Shown one piece after another: positions 32,095 to 43,000 of a DNA stretch of 64,000 nucleotides (within the stretch, counting starts at the first letter, position 1; the number at the start of each line of letters is the position of its first letter). Both the position numbers and the translations under genes were made by a program. The notes under the pieces are model-generated. The model ran no database searches. It had not been told where the DNA came from and saw only the letters and a program-made list of their open reading frames with translations. The DNA lies in the NCBI RefSeq assembly GCF_014642875.1, contig NZ_BMJC01000001.1, positions 167,335 to 231,334 of the forward strand. Reading direction: 5' to 3'. The stretch comes from Puia dinghuensis (GTDB lineage: Bacteria; Bacteroidota; Bacteroidia; Chitinophagales; Chitinophagaceae).

Positions 32095-34656
32095 TCATCT
32101 GTTTGCGGATGCATCACCTAGCTGGAGGGCATTCACGGCCGCCGACAAAAGGATATAATTGGCGCAGATCCCTACGGTTACCTCATTCTCCCCCCAGAAG
32201 AAAGGCCAGTCCTCTTTGTTCTCGGGAAAATCAGGTTTCAGGATAAGTATGCCGGGGACGACGCCGCCTGCGATATAGCTGAAATCAGCCCGGTTGTTGC
32301 CGTACGTTATTTTCTTCGAACGGGTTCCCACTGCCGATACGAACGAAATATTGGAATAGGGATGACAGCCAAAAAGATAGTCGAGGCCGCGGTAGACATA
32401 CGCCGCACTCATGATATCCGGAAATTGCCGATGGGCATAATAGCAGGTGATTGCCCAGTTGACAATACCACTATTCCCGCCCCAGCCGCCGGCGGCCATG
32501 GGCACGCCATAAGGGTTTTGGCGGGCATAGCCGTCACTCACCCCTTTGAACCTGGTTACATAGGGGCGAAGCCTGTCCCTGTACGCCTGGTCCATATAGG
32601 GACATGCCTGAAGGGCCGTCGCCATGCCGAATTGCACGTTTCGGTCGAGCGATTGCCAGATGCCTTCACGGAATTCCTTTCCAAAGCCCTCTTCCTTTGT
32701 GGTTATATACAATTGCAGCGCGGCAGTTGTCTTTAGGTTACGTCTGAACATCATCGAGAACCTGGAGGTATCCTGCTTGCTCATACTGTCGTCTTCGTTC
32801 CAAAGCTTGCGGGCATAGTACAGGCATTGTACGGCGAGCGTGTCGTCGAATCCTTTCAGTGCACGGCTCGCGGCAGCCAGGGCAGCAGCAGTGTAATAAT
32901 CCAGGAATACCGTCCTTTCCGTAAAGGCCCACCTGTCATCCATCGTCCCGCTGGATCTTCCATCCGTCTCATAGGGCTTAAGACGCGGATTATAAGGCAG
33001 ATTGTCCGTTTCCATCGACCCATCGCCCAAATGGTGATATTGGTGCAGGTTGGGCACGACGATCCCTCTCACCGGGTGGCCGATATTCTTCACCTGGGCC
33101 ACCATGTTAAGCACTCCATGCTTTATCTGTTGCAAGATATCCTGCTTCCCATCCGGTCGATGGATGTCTACATACCTTGTCGGATAGTCGACAAACGTTT
33201 CGTCACGGTCTAACCTGAATTTTTCCCAGGCGTCTACCAGCGCCAGCACGGCGTCACAATGCGATCCGGTTTGGATATCGAAATCGCCGGCGTCGTACCA
33301 GCCGCCGACGGCCATGCCCGGGATGCGCTCGAGCGACTTATATTTTGTCTGGGTGGATGGTCCCATGCTATATCCGTCAAAATGCTGATGATTCACCGGC
33401 GCCTGCAACGCGTCGTCCAGGAATGACGCGCCATGCCATACCCGGTAAGCCTCATTCACTTCCATGTGGTCCATCTGTACCGGGAACCACACATCCAATG
33501 TCGGATGCCAGATATCCACAAAGACATCGGGACTGATCCGAAAGCTGTTCGTCCGTTGGTTACCGTATTGTAAAAAATAGACGCCGGGTTCTTTTACATC
33601 GCTGAAATCGAAGACCTCGTAATTGTATCGAAGATACCTGCCCCAGGGATGGAGCGGAGCCCGCAGCTTCTCTACCTCCCTGCCATCTTCCGTCACCTGA
33701 TACAGCACTGCTTCGGGCAGCGGCACATCGGCTTTATCCAATTCGATGACGGCCGTTTTGTCCTGCCCGGGCGTGTAGCCCACCTGGGAGAACCCGATGA
33801 CCGGCTTTCGCTTCCAGCCTGGGATCGCGTTAGGTTCTACATACCAGCTGAGCACCTTTCCCGTCTTCCCTGCCGGCAGCAGGCTGCGTATGATGAACCA
33901 GCCGTTTTGGCCAAGGTTCCTTCCGTCGAATAATAGCAGCTCGGCATCCGTGCTCCGGATAAGCACTCTTCGCTCGGGGTCTTCGGGCGCCAGCACAAGA
34001 GTCCGGCCGGTGGCCAGCGGCGAAGGGATGATGAATTCATGCCGCCCCCGGTCGTCGAAAGTGGTGTGACCCGCAAATTGGGGAATTTTTTTGTCCGCCG
34101 ACTCCATCCTCGTTTTGCTGGATGGATATAGCGGGAAATTTCCAGGGTTGCCATCGACAAGATAGGTCTTCTCAAAATAAGCGGCCGGCAGAAATTCCAG
34201 GTTGAATCCGGCATTACCCGCCAGCTTTTCGGGCAGCGGCTGATCGAGGTAGACGCTGATCTCGACGCCTTTATCCTTAGCAGTCACCTGTACCTTCGAA
34301 TGGAAATTGTATTCCTTGTAGGTCAATCCGGCCTCGATGGCGCCGTGCTCATGGTCCACCTTTCGGCTTTCCAGCACGGGGATAAGGTCCCACTGTTCCG
34401 GCGTAGGCTCCAGCCTGACGGCCCCGCCCGTGGCGGTCCTGACACCATGATGGATGATCTCGATGCCCGCCGTCTTCTCATCGAAGAACATACCATTATA
34501 TTGGCTGCTGAACACCATCACATTGACACCGGGTTTCTCAAAATAGCCGGAATCGTTGATAAGGAGGGGTTCGCCGGAATTCTTATCCTGTGCAGTGGCC
34601 CGGAACCCGCATACGGTCGACATCATGATGCAGAGGGCTGCTAAACGTGCTATCAT
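32095..34656 (-). CDS. GH9 family endoglucanase-like glycosidase
   Basis: This 853-residue secreted protein has a signal peptide (MIARLAALCIMMSTVCGFRATA), a long N-terminal beta region (to about 290) not typical of minimal GH9 enzymes, a CelD-like Ig domain (about 290-375, GFSQVGYTPGQDK to VYFLQYG) and an (alpha/alpha)6 barrel. The barrel has the GH9 signature GGWYDAGDFD (D455 and D458, base region), HPYSNISFVSAVG, and the acid E825 in GENEVTVG. GH9 enzymes invert beta-1,4 bonds in cellulose, xyloglucan or mixed-linkage glucans. In a fucosidase-rich locus, xyloglucan backbone cleavage is plausible. It is transcribed on the minus strand after the HTCS gene with a 125-bp gap. Members can also be exo-acting glucosaminidases, so the substrate is inferred. 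Confidence 0.82.
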   Translation of the reverse strand: MIARLAALCIMMSTVCGFRATAQDKNSGEPLLINDSGYFEKPGVNVMVFSSQYNGMFFDEKTAGIEIIHHGVRTATGGAVRLEPTPEQWDLIPVLESRKVDHEHGAIEAGLTYKEYNFHSKVQVTAKDKGVEISVYLDQPLPEKLAGNAGFNLEFLPAAYFEKTYLVDGNPGNFPLYPSSKTRMESADKKIPQFAGHTTFDDRGRHEFIIPSPLATGRTLVLAPEDPERRVLIRSTDAELLLFDGRNLGQNGWFIIRSLLPAGKTGKVLSWYVEPNAIPGWKRKPVIGFSQVGYTPGQDKTAVIELDKADVPLPEAVLYQVTEDGREVEKLRAPLHPWGRYLRYNYEVFDFSDVKEPGVYFLQYGNQRTNSFRISPDVFVDIWHPTLDVWFPVQMDHMEVNEAYRVWHGASFLDDALQAPVNHQHFDGYSMGPSTQTKYKSLERIPGMAVGGWYDAGDFDIQTGSHCDAVLALVDAWEKFRLDRDETFVDYPTRYVDIHRPDGKQDILQQIKHGVLNMVAQVKNIGHPVRGIVVPNLHQYHHLGDGSMETDNLPYNPRLKPYETDGRSSGTMDDRWAFTERTVFLDYYTAAALAAASRALKGFDDTLAVQCLYYARKLWNEDDSMSKQDTSRFSMMFRRNLKTTAALQLYITTKEEGFGKEFREGIWQSLDRNVQFGMATALQACPYMDQAYRDRLRPYVTRFKGVSDGYARQNPYGVPMAAGGWGGNSGIVNWAITCYYAHRQFPDIMSAAYVYRGLDYLFGCHPYSNISFVSAVGTRSKKITYGNNRADFSYIAGGVVPGILILKPDFPENKEDWPFFWGENEVTVGICANYILLSAAVNALQLGDASANR

Positions 34657-34781
34657 CTCAATTGTTATTTTGGTCTAACTTTCTGGATGGGCCAATTTAG
34701 TAGTTTACTCCTGGAATACACTGCCGCCGAAGCTATTTCGGCAAAGAATGAGCTATTATCATCAGCTGTGATAAAAAAGGG

Positions 34782-37700
34782 TCATCTGGCGGCCCTCTTT
34801 TGCGCGATATATTCTGATGGTTGGATGTTAAATTTTACCTTAAAGGTCCTGGCGAAATAATTTGGTGAAGAGAATCCTGTTTGGTAGGCTATCTCCGCAA
34901 TACTAAGGTCGCTCTTTTCCAATAATTGGGCCGCCTTCGCCAATTTGAAAGAGCGGATATATTCCACGGGTGTTTCCCCCGTAATTTCCAGCATCTTGCT
35001 ATACAGCGAGCTCCTGCTCATACCCACCTGCCTGCTGAGGAATTCGACGGAAAGCTCCGGACTGGCGATATTCTCTTCGAGGCAGCGGACAATGGCCTGC
35101 ATCAATCTTTCCTCTTCTGTTTGTACCCTTACTTCGGGCTGAAGCACTTTGATCTGCCGGGTATAAGCACTCTTCAGGTTGCGCCCCAGTTCGAGCAGGC
35201 TTCTCATCTTAGCATGCAGTACTTCAAAATTGAAAGGCTTAGTGATATAGTCGTTGGCTCCTGTTTCCAGCCCCTCCAACTGCTGCGCGTCCCCGGTTAA
35301 CGCCGTGAGCAATATGATGGGTATATGGGAGGTACGCTTGTCGGCCTTCAATTTCTTCGAAAGCAGGATGCCGTCCATATGAGGCATGCTGATATCGCTG
35401 ACGATCAGCTGCGGGTGGGCGGCTAATGCTTTCTGCCAGCCTTCATTACCGTTGGCTGCCTCGATGATCCTGTAATTCTGCCGGAGGTTGTCCTTGAGGT
35501 AGAACCGGAAGTCTTCGTTATCCTCCACCAGCAGGACGGTGGGCATTTCGGAGATGACAGCAGGCTCTTCATTTGCCGTCGGAGTTTCCTGCTCCGTTTG
35601 GGGGCGTGAGGAAATGGCAGTTTGGCGGTCCGTCACTACCTGGAGGGGAAGGCAGATCGTAAAAACGCTTCCATGGTCCGGCTCGCTTTCCACCTCGATG
35701 GTGCCGCCGTGCAACCGCACGAACTCTTTTGTGATGGACAGCCCGATACCCGTACCCTGGTTGAGAATAGCGTCTCCGGATGCATGCTGAAAGAACCTGT
35801 CAAATATCTGTTGCAGCTTATCAGGCGGTATCCCGATGCCGGTGTCGATCACGCGGATGGCAATGCGCTTTTTCCCGGCTTCATCCGGCTCGTCGGGGGC
35901 ATCCATCAGGACAGAGATGCTTCCCTCTTCCAGGGTGAACTTAAAAGCGTTGGAAAGAAGGTTGAAGAGAATGCGTTCCATTTTATCGTGGTCGAACAAC
36001 ACATGCAGGCTAGGGATATTGCTGGTAAAATTCAGCTGGATATGTTTTCTTCCGGACAGATCGGTAAAAGAATGGACTGTGTCTTTTACAAAAGCTACCA
36101 GTTCCCCCTCCGTCAGCAGCAGGCTGAGCTCCTGCACTTCCATCTTCCTGAAGTCGAGCAACTGGTTGACGAGATTGAGCAATCTTCTGGCATTCCGGCG
36201 GATCATATACAGCTTATCACTCGATCTCTTCCCCTGCTGTTCGGACAGCAGCTCGTTGACGGGCCCCATGATGAGGGAGATGGGAGTTCTGAATTCATGA
36301 CTCAGATTGGTAAGGAATTTAAGCTTCATGCGGTCAAGCTCCTGTGCCCGCCTTACCTCCGCGCGTTCGCGCTCCAGCTGGAATTTCTTCCTCACCCTCG
36401 AAAGCCCGCGATACCGGCTGTAGAGTAAAAGCCCGCCGGCCGCCAGCACATAAAAAATATAGGCGTAAACGGTGCGCCAGAAGGGGGGCTTTACAAAGAT
36501 GGTTATCAACCTTTCTTCCGTGCTCCACACGCCGTCGTTGTTGATCGCCTTCACGCGGAATACATATTCGCCGGGATCGAGATTGGTATACCTGGCAGTG
36601 TTCATGGCGCCGGTGTTCCATTCCTTATCGACTCCTTCCAGCTTATACGCATACTGATTCTGCTTTGGAAGGGTGTAGTTGAGGGCTACAAAGCTCAGTG
36701 CAAAGTTTTGTTTGTATTCAAGCCTTATCGTGTCGGCGACGGAGATCTGGTCGCTGATAGGAGATGCTGGTCCTGCCTGGACAGACTTGTTGGCTATTTG
36801 CAGGTCTGTCAGTACAACGGCCGGTGCATTCCTGTTGATCGTGAGACGGGAAGGGTAGAAATAATTGAAGCCCTGCTGGCCCCCGAATAGCAAGGCGCCG
36901 TCTGATAAGCGGATGCCCGACCCGTGTACGAAATTGTTATTCTGCAGGCCGTTGAGATAGTTGAAATTTCGAAAGGTTTTTGTCTCCGGGCTAAAACTGC
37001 TTATGCCTGTATTGGTGCTGACCCAGATGTGTCCCTGCGTATCCTCGACTATCTGGTAGATCGTCGTATTCGGGAGACCGTCCTTCTCGGTGTAATTGAT
37101 GAATTGGCCGCTTTTCCTGTCGAATACGCCCAGTCCTCCGCCATAGGTGCCTACCCACATCCGGCCGCGGCTATCGCACAGCAATGCGTGTACTTTATCA
37201 AACGGCAACCGGCTGTTGCTTTGGCTATACAACGTAAAATGGTTGTCCCGGGGCCCGAGAATGGCTAGTCCCCCGCCATGAGTGCCGATCCAGATATTGC
37301 CATCACGGTCTTCTTCCAGAGCCCTTATATAGCCATTCACCGGCAACAGAATATCGGTCGGGGCCGCCGGCGCCGGTGTATATCTTGCAATCACCCTGTT
37401 ATTCACCACCAAACTCACTCCTTGCCCGTTAGTGCCCACCCAGATGCGCCCTTTACTGTCTTCCAGGATACTGTAAACCTCATTTTCACTCGGATTCGCC
37501 TGCCCGGGCCCCATTGTTATGTGCCTGATCCTTCCTGTCGCTGTATCCATCACGACCAGCCCGGCCCCGAGTGTCCCGATATACAGCCGGCCATTTCGGG
37601 CAAGCTTCAAAGCGAGCACGGCCATCAAGTCCTTTTCCTTGCTATCCACCCCTAAACGCACCGGCTTCAATTCGTCTGTCGCCCTGTCGAAGCTGTAGAG

Positions 37701-38927
37701 GCCGGCATCGTCCATCCCCACCCATATCCTACCATCCCCTCGTTCGGCAAACGATGTTACGACAGATCGTTTTGCTTCACTGTCGGGAAAGGCGTCACTC
37801 GGCTTTATGTCAAACAGGTTGAGGTTCTTATCGTATTTATCGATGCCGCCGCGGTAAGTGCCCACCCAATAAATATCCTCCTTATCGATATAGATACTTT
37901 TGATGGCTTTGCTTGTCAGCCCATGTACATTGCCATCCGGCAGATAGGTGACGGCCCGCCCGGCCTTCGGGTCCAGGACATGGAGACCCTCCATGGTGCC
38001 GATCCATAATTTACCATCGCTGTCCGGTACGATGGCATTGATAGTCTTTTCACCCAACACCTTGTTGGCCGGGTCCATCACGCTATACGGGACAAAGGCG
38101 CCCTTGTCCGAACGCATCATACACAGGCCGTGCACAGTGCCCACCCAAAGATGTCCCGATCGATCTTCCCCCAGGACTTTGACATGATTGTCCACAAGGC
38201 TTTCCTTGTCGGAAAGGGCATGCCCAAACCGTCTGAACGAATGCGTGGCCGGCTTATACAGGAACAACCCGTTGTCCGTGCCTACCCATATCCTTCCCCT
38301 GCTATCTGCAAAAATGCATTCCAGGCTCATCCCGGGCGATGCCCCGCCAGGCTCGTATCCCAGAGCCATTTTGGTTAGCTTCCCTGAATCCGGATCAAGC
38401 ATGTAAGGAGACTCGAACTGTGCTATCCAGACCTTCCCTTCATGATCGCTGCAAATACCCCGGACGACGGCATTGGGTACCAGCCCGGATGTGTCGCCCG
38501 GGCCCGGGAAATGGACGAACCTGTCCTTTTTCCGGTCGTATAAACTCACCGCGCCGCCACTGGTGCCTATCCACAGATTACCTCTGCTGTCCTCGTGCAG
38601 GGCGAGTACCTCATTGGCGCGAAGACTTTGGTTATCGCCGGGGATGTGACGATAGACGGTGAAATTTGTCCCGTCGAACTTGTTGAGGCCATCATCCGTG
38701 GCAAACCACATCAATCCATACCTGTCTTTCACGATGGCATTTACCGTATTGGAAAGCAGTCCATCCTTTGACGTCAATGACGTAAAGTTGATATGTGCGG
38801 GCTGAGCTATACCGGCTATAGCCAGCCGCATGAAAATTAGGAGTAATATGTTATTCTTTATCGCCACAACCCTCTCATCCTGACAATATAGTCGATAATA
38901 CTGAAATTCAACAATTGTGCTACACAT
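34782..38927 (-). CDS. Hybrid two-component system sensor/regulator (HTCS)
   Basis: The 1381-residue single-polypeptide sensor and regulator has 14 or so Reg_prop beta-propeller repeats (periplasmic, from GLLSNTVNAIVKDRYGLMWF onward, with many GxLWIGT units), a Y_Y_Y domain ending before FVKPPFW, and a membrane helix (YAYIFYVLAAGGLLLY). A HisKA domain follows (H877 in NLSHEFRTP), then HATPase (DTGIGIPPDKL, GTGIGLSI), a receiver (D1178 in VSDISMPHMDG) and an AraC-type HTH at the C-terminus (IAYQTGFSSPNYFARTFK). It senses an oligosaccharide in the periplasm and activates nearby SusC/D and enzyme genes. The ATG at 38927 is followed by polar residues; a GTG at 38867 (VAIKNNILLLIF) would give a cleaner signal peptide and may be the true start. 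The 53-bp gap to the divergent AraC gene is shared. Confidence 0.92.
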   Translation of the reverse strand: MCSTIVEFQYYRLYCQDERVVAIKNNILLLIFMRLAIAGIAQPAHINFTSLTSKDGLLSNTVNAIVKDRYGLMWFATDDGLNKFDGTNFTVYRHIPGDNQSLRANEVLALHEDSRGNLWIGTSGGAVSLYDRKKDRFVHFPGPGDTSGLVPNAVVRGICSDHEGKVWIAQFESPYMLDPDSGKLTKMALGYEPGGASPGMSLECIFADSRGRIWVGTDNGLFLYKPATHSFRRFGHALSDKESLVDNHVKVLGEDRSGHLWVGTVHGLCMMRSDKGAFVPYSVMDPANKVLGEKTINAIVPDSDGKLWIGTMEGLHVLDPKAGRAVTYLPDGNVHGLTSKAIKSIYIDKEDIYWVGTYRGGIDKYDKNLNLFDIKPSDAFPDSEAKRSVVTSFAERGDGRIWVGMDDAGLYSFDRATDELKPVRLGVDSKEKDLMAVLALKLARNGRLYIGTLGAGLVVMDTATGRIRHITMGPGQANPSENEVYSILEDSKGRIWVGTNGQGVSLVVNNRVIARYTPAPAAPTDILLPVNGYIRALEEDRDGNIWIGTHGGGLAILGPRDNHFTLYSQSNSRLPFDKVHALLCDSRGRMWVGTYGGGLGVFDRKSGQFINYTEKDGLPNTTIYQIVEDTQGHIWVSTNTGISSFSPETKTFRNFNYLNGLQNNNFVHGSGIRLSDGALLFGGQQGFNYFYPSRLTINRNAPAVVLTDLQIANKSVQAGPASPISDQISVADTIRLEYKQNFALSFVALNYTLPKQNQYAYKLEGVDKEWNTGAMNTARYTNLDPGEYVFRVKAINNDGVWSTEERLITIFVKPPFWRTVYAYIFYVLAAGGLLLYSRYRGLSRVRKKFQLERERAEVRRAQELDRMKLKFLTNLSHEFRTPISLIMGPVNELLSEQQGKRSSDKLYMIRRNARRLLNLVNQLLDFRKMEVQELSLLLTEGELVAFVKDTVHSFTDLSGRKHIQLNFTSNIPSLHVLFDHDKMERILFNLLSNAFKFTLEEGSISVLMDAPDEPDEAGKKRIAIRVIDTGIGIPPDKLQQIFDRFFQHASGDAILNQGTGIGLSITKEFVRLHGGTIEVESEPDHGSVFTICLPLQVVTDRQTAISSRPQTEQETPTANEEPAVISEMPTVLLVEDNEDFRFYLKDNLRQNYRIIEAANGNEGWQKALAAHPQLIVSDISMPHMDGILLSKKLKADKRTSHIPIILLTALTGDAQQLEGLETGANDYITKPFNFEVLHAKMRSLLELGRNLKSAYTRQIKVLQPEVRVQTEEERLMQAIVRCLEENIASPELSVEFLSRQVGMSRSSLYSKMLEITGETPVEYIRSFKLAKAAQLLEKSDLSIAEIAYQTGFSSPNYFARTFKVKFNIQPSEYIAQKRAAR

Positions 38928-38964
38928 TTCGACAAATAGTACATATGTAAGAGGCTGTTGATTA

Positions 38965-38972
38965 TAGATTTG
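38965..38972 (+). promoter_or_regulatory. Candidate -7 box for the AraC-type gene
   Basis: TAGATTTG matches TAnnTTTG and lies only 8 bp before the ATG at 38981, so the transcript would be nearly leaderless. It sits in the 53-bp gap between the divergent HTCS and AraC-type genes. No matching -33 element was found. Confidence 0.35.
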
Positions 38973-38980
38973 TATAGATT

Positions 38981-39802
38981 ATGATTGCAACTGCCATTTC
39001 CGAAAAAATAGATGATGTCAATCCTTGCACAGGATTGACAGCCGCCCAAAATGTCTTATTAGTCTACTGTAATAAGTCAGAAGTGGACCAGTTCGCCCGA
39101 TACCTGGGCGACGTTTGCCATCTCTTCCCGGTGAGGACCGAGCGGCATCTGTTAATGACGCTGGAAAATCACGCGATCCAAATGATCATCATCAAAGGAG
39201 AAACAGGAGGTCCCCAGGGTGGGGTCCAGCTATGTTCCCGCCTGAAATCCACACCCCGGTTTGCACATCTCCCCGTGATCCTGCTGATAGCGGCGAATAG
39301 CCCCGAAGTGCGCATTGGCTGCCTGGAATCCGGGGCGGATGCGTGGATGGAAATGCCGTTGTCCCGAAGCTATCTGCGGGCGCAGATCAGAAATCTTTTC
39401 GCCAACCGGCATCGCATAGAGAGCTACTTTAGTCAGTCCCGCCTTTTCAAGCATCCGATTGCCTGCTCCGGAGACAATGAGGCGTTTTTGAACAGGTTGA
39501 ACAGCTTTATCGTGGAGCATCTGCCTGACACCGGCCTTAATGTCGACACGCTGGCGCAGCTGATGAATATGAGCCGGCCTACGCTATATCGGAAGATCAA
39601 GTGCATCTCTCATCTTACCCCCAACGAACTGGTGAACACCATCAGGCTCAATAAGGCTGCCGAGTTGCTGACCAGCGGCAACAAGAAGGTTCTCGAGATC
39701 GCCAAATTGGTGGGATTCCATTCGAGGAGCAATTTCGGCAAGGCATTCATAAGGCATTTCAGTGTCACGCCAGTGGAATACCGGAAAACGATCAAAATTT
39801 GA
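38981..39802 (+). CDS. AraC-type regulator with degenerate receiver domain
   Basis: The 273-residue cytoplasmic protein has a receiver-like domain (about 25-140) joined to an AraC HTH (about 170-273, with LAQLMNMSRPTLYRKIK and IAKLVGFHSRSNFGKAFIRHF). The receiver aligns well in its second half (CSRLKSTPRFAHLPVILLIA, GCLESGADAW) but lacks the phosphorylation site: IIIKGE replaces the usual IISDVMMP, the acidic pair is absent (VYCNKSE), and the conserved KP is EMP. It therefore cannot be phosphorylated in the usual way. It is divergent from the HTCS (53 bp) and upstream of the second SusC, 220 bp away. It may bind DNA together with, or in competition with, the HTCS output domain, which has a related HTH. 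This role is inference. Confidence 0.8.
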   Translation: MIATAISEKIDDVNPCTGLTAAQNVLLVYCNKSEVDQFARYLGDVCHLFPVRTERHLLMTLENHAIQMIIIKGETGGPQGGVQLCSRLKSTPRFAHLPVILLIAANSPEVRIGCLESGADAWMEMPLSRSYLRAQIRNLFANRHRIESYFSQSRLFKHPIACSGDNEAFLNRLNSFIVEHLPDTGLNVDTLAQLMNMSRPTLYRKIKCISHLTPNELVNTIRLNKAAELLTSGNKKVLEIAKLVGFHSRSNFGKAFIRHFSVTPVEYRKTIKI

Positions 39803-39823
39803 TAAGATTTTGATATATGTTTT

Positions 39824-39854
39824 CATCGGTTGAGATTTTTTTGCATCGTTTAGC
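39824..39854. repeat. Direct repeat upstream of second susC (possible AraC/HTCS site)
   Basis: CATCGGTTGAG at 39824 and CATCGTTTAGC at 39844 are offset by exactly 20 bp, about two helical turns. A third related element, CAATCGGTTGT, lies at 39940-39950 overlapping the putative -33. Tandem direct repeats with this spacing are the usual form of AraC-type activator sites. Confidence 0.35.
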
Positions 39855-39946
39855 AAGCATAAGAAATTAAAAATTAATTGCCAATATAGTTATTAAAATA
39901 ATAATTTAAACGAAAAACGGCGAGGTTACAATTTTTATGCAATCGG

Positions 39947-39974
39947 TTGTAATTTCCCTTTTTTTCTACTTTTA
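39947..39974 (+). promoter_or_regulatory. Candidate promoter of second susC
   Basis: TTG at 39947-39949 and TACTTTTA at 39967-39974 are separated by 17 bp, close to the Bacteroidota -33/-7 arrangement. The start codon at 40024 would give a leader of about 45 nt. The -7 deviates from TAnnTTTG at the last base. Confidence 0.35.
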
Positions 39975-40023
39975 CTCCGAGACTTATTCTAAAAAATTGC
40001 CATTAATCATCAATTGTTTGCTT

Positions 40024-43000
40024 ATGAGAAATTCTAAAACTGCCATTCTACGAATTGCAAAGGGCACTTTGTTCCTGGTATTTCTTTTCTTTTCATCCAG
40101 CTTGCTCGCACAGACTCCTATCAAAGGCAAGCTTGTTGATGCCGGTGGTGCGCCGCTAGTTGGGGCATCCGTCGGTATAAAAGGTACTACGCGGGGCACT
40201 ACGACCAACGCCGCAGGCGAGTTTTCCATTGACGCAAAACCCGGCGAGACATTGGAGTTCTCGATGGTCGGCTTTCAGGCGGCATCCACAAAAGTGAGCG
40301 CGACCACCGACCACTTGACGGTACAGCTTCAACCAAAGTTGAGCGCCGTCGAAGAAGTAATTGTAATAGGGTATGGTACACAAAAGCGCGCATCGGTGAC
40401 AGGGGCCATTTCGAGCGTCAACAGCAAGACGGTAAAAGAATTGCCCGTAGCCAGCGTGGCGCAGGCGTTACAGGGAAGGGTCACCGGGCTCCAGGTGACC
40501 AACAACGGCAGCCCCGGCACGGACCCGATCGTTCGCATACGGGGCATCAGCTCGATCTCCTATGCGCCCAATCCTTTGTATGTGATCGATGGTCTGCCGA
40601 CAGGAGATCTGTCTACCATCGATACAAGGGATATCGAAAACGTGGATGTGCTCAAAGATGCCTCCGCGGCGGCTATTTATGGATCGAGGGCTACCAATGG
40701 GGTCATCATGATCACGACCAAGAAAGGACAGAGAAGCGGCAAGATCCGCGTCAGTCTCGACTCCTATGTGGGGACACAGGACGTGACCAAGCGGCTGAGC
40801 CTGCTGAACACGGCGCAATTCCAGCAGTATGCCATCGCTTACAGGGGCAGTAATGTCGCCCGGCTGATGGCGCCCTGGGTCAATACACCGATCTACCAGG
40901 GCACTACCCAGACGTATGGCCAGACCAATACCAACTGGCAGGACGCCTATTTCAAGAGCGGGGTGATGACCCAGCACAATATCGGGCTCAGCGGCGGCAA
41001 CGATGTTTCGCGTTTCTACGCTTCGGCCGGCTATTTCGATCAAACGGGGATCGCCCCGACGGTCGGCTATAAGCGGTATAATTTCCGGATCAATTCGGAG
41101 CATAACATCAGCAAGGTGTTCACCTTTGGGGAGAACCTGTACCTCGCCGACGGCGAGCAGGCCTATGACAACAACGAGGCCGGGTCGAGATCCAACCTGA
41201 TCAATGTCATCCGGATCATGCCGCATATGCCGGTGTACGATCCTACCACGACCGACGGGTTCCGTGGTGTCAACTCCGTGCTGGATGGCGGCGACCCGAC
41301 CAATCCCATAGAAGATGCAACGGTGAAGAATCCGGGCACCCGGTCGACTCTGAAGATCCTGGGTTCGGCTTATGCAGAAGTGAGCTTCACCAAGTGGTTG
41401 AAGTTCCGCTCGACCATCGGCATCGACTATGCCAACGGACTGGACTACCGCTTCTCGCCGATCTTCAACGACAGCGGAACTGTCGCGGGTAGCAGCGCCA
41501 TCCTGGCGGGCGTCACGAACAATCGCTCCGTCTCCACGGTAAAGCTCTATACGCAACAGCTGACATTCGACCGGACATTTGGCAACCACCATTTTAACGC
41601 TATCGCCGTATACGAGTACCTTCAGCAAAAGATCCGCAATGAGAATGCGAGCGGCAACCAGGCGTCCAACAATATCCAGGTCCTGAATAACGCCACCAAT
41701 GTGTCGGTTCAGACATTGAAGTACGAAGGGAACCTGATCTCCTATGTAGGCCGGCTGAGCTATGACTACAAGGGCAAATACCTGCTGAGTGGCGCTATTC
41801 GCCAGGATGGTCTCTCGATATGGGCTCCGGGAAAGAAATGGAAGGTCTTTCCTTCCGGCAGCGTCGGCTGGCGGATCGACCAAGAAGATTTCATGAAGAG
41901 CCTAACGGAGATCTCCGAGCTGAAGGTAAGGGCGGGTTACGGGCTCACCGGGCTGAATGGCTTTGCTTTAGGATTTAATCCCTGGCAGCAAGTCGTCAAC
42001 GCCAGCAGCGCTTACTATCCTTTCGGCAATGTCTTTACAAGCGGCCCTGCATCTTCCATTCAAGCCCTTGGTAATGCAAGCCTCGAGTGGGAGACGACCA
42101 AATCGCTGAATTTTGGCCTGGACATGGGCTTGTTGAACAATACCATTACTTTGTCTGCCGAATATTTCCGGCGGACGACAGACAACCTGATCCTGGCCGT
42201 TCCTGTGTTTCCCTCCGCGGGTTACCTGGTGAATACCGTCCCGCAGAACATTGCCTCCATGACCAATAACGGCTTCGAGCTGCAGCTGGGCTATACCAAG
42301 CGGACAGGCGAATTCCGGTGGAATGCCAGCGGCCTCATCAGCTTTATCACGAACAACGTGACCAAGCTGGCTCCCGGCGTCAAGAATTTAGAAGCGGGCG
42401 CGGATGCTGATCTCAGCGAAGGGTATAACGTCACCAATACGGCGGTTGGCCATCCGATCCAGTCGTTCTACGGCTGGCAGACGGAAGGCATCTTCCAGGA
42501 CGCGACGGATGTAAGTAAACATGCTACGCAAACCGCAGGCACCGGACCTGGCGACCTTAAATTCAAAGACGTCGATGGCAACGGTGTCATCGACAACAAC
42601 GACCGGGTCTTCCTCGGCAGCTACATACCGACGTTTACTTATTCCATCAACTTAGGTGCGAGCTATAAGAATTTCGACGTATCCACCTTCTGGCAGGGCG
42701 TGCAGGGTAATAAGATCTTCAATGCCACGCGTACCATCTCGGAAGGCATGATCCGCTTCTTCAATGCAAGCACGAAGGTGCTGGACGCCTGGACGCCCAC
42801 CCATACCAATACCAGCGTACCCCGCGCCATCTCTTCGGATCCCAACCAGAATGCCCGGCCCTCTAACCGATTCATAGAGGACGGCTCCTATCTCCGGCTC
42901 AAGAATGTCATGATCGGCTATACGATCCCGGACAAGCGATTGCAGACGATGACAAATGGCGTCGTGAGGAGCTTCAGGATCTATTTCTCCGCGCAAAATG

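Noticed and set aside
40468-41883. 471-codon minus-strand frame opposite SusC
   Set aside because: It is the reverse shadow of a well-supported SusC gene in GC-rich DNA; the translation is Arg/Val-rich without domains.
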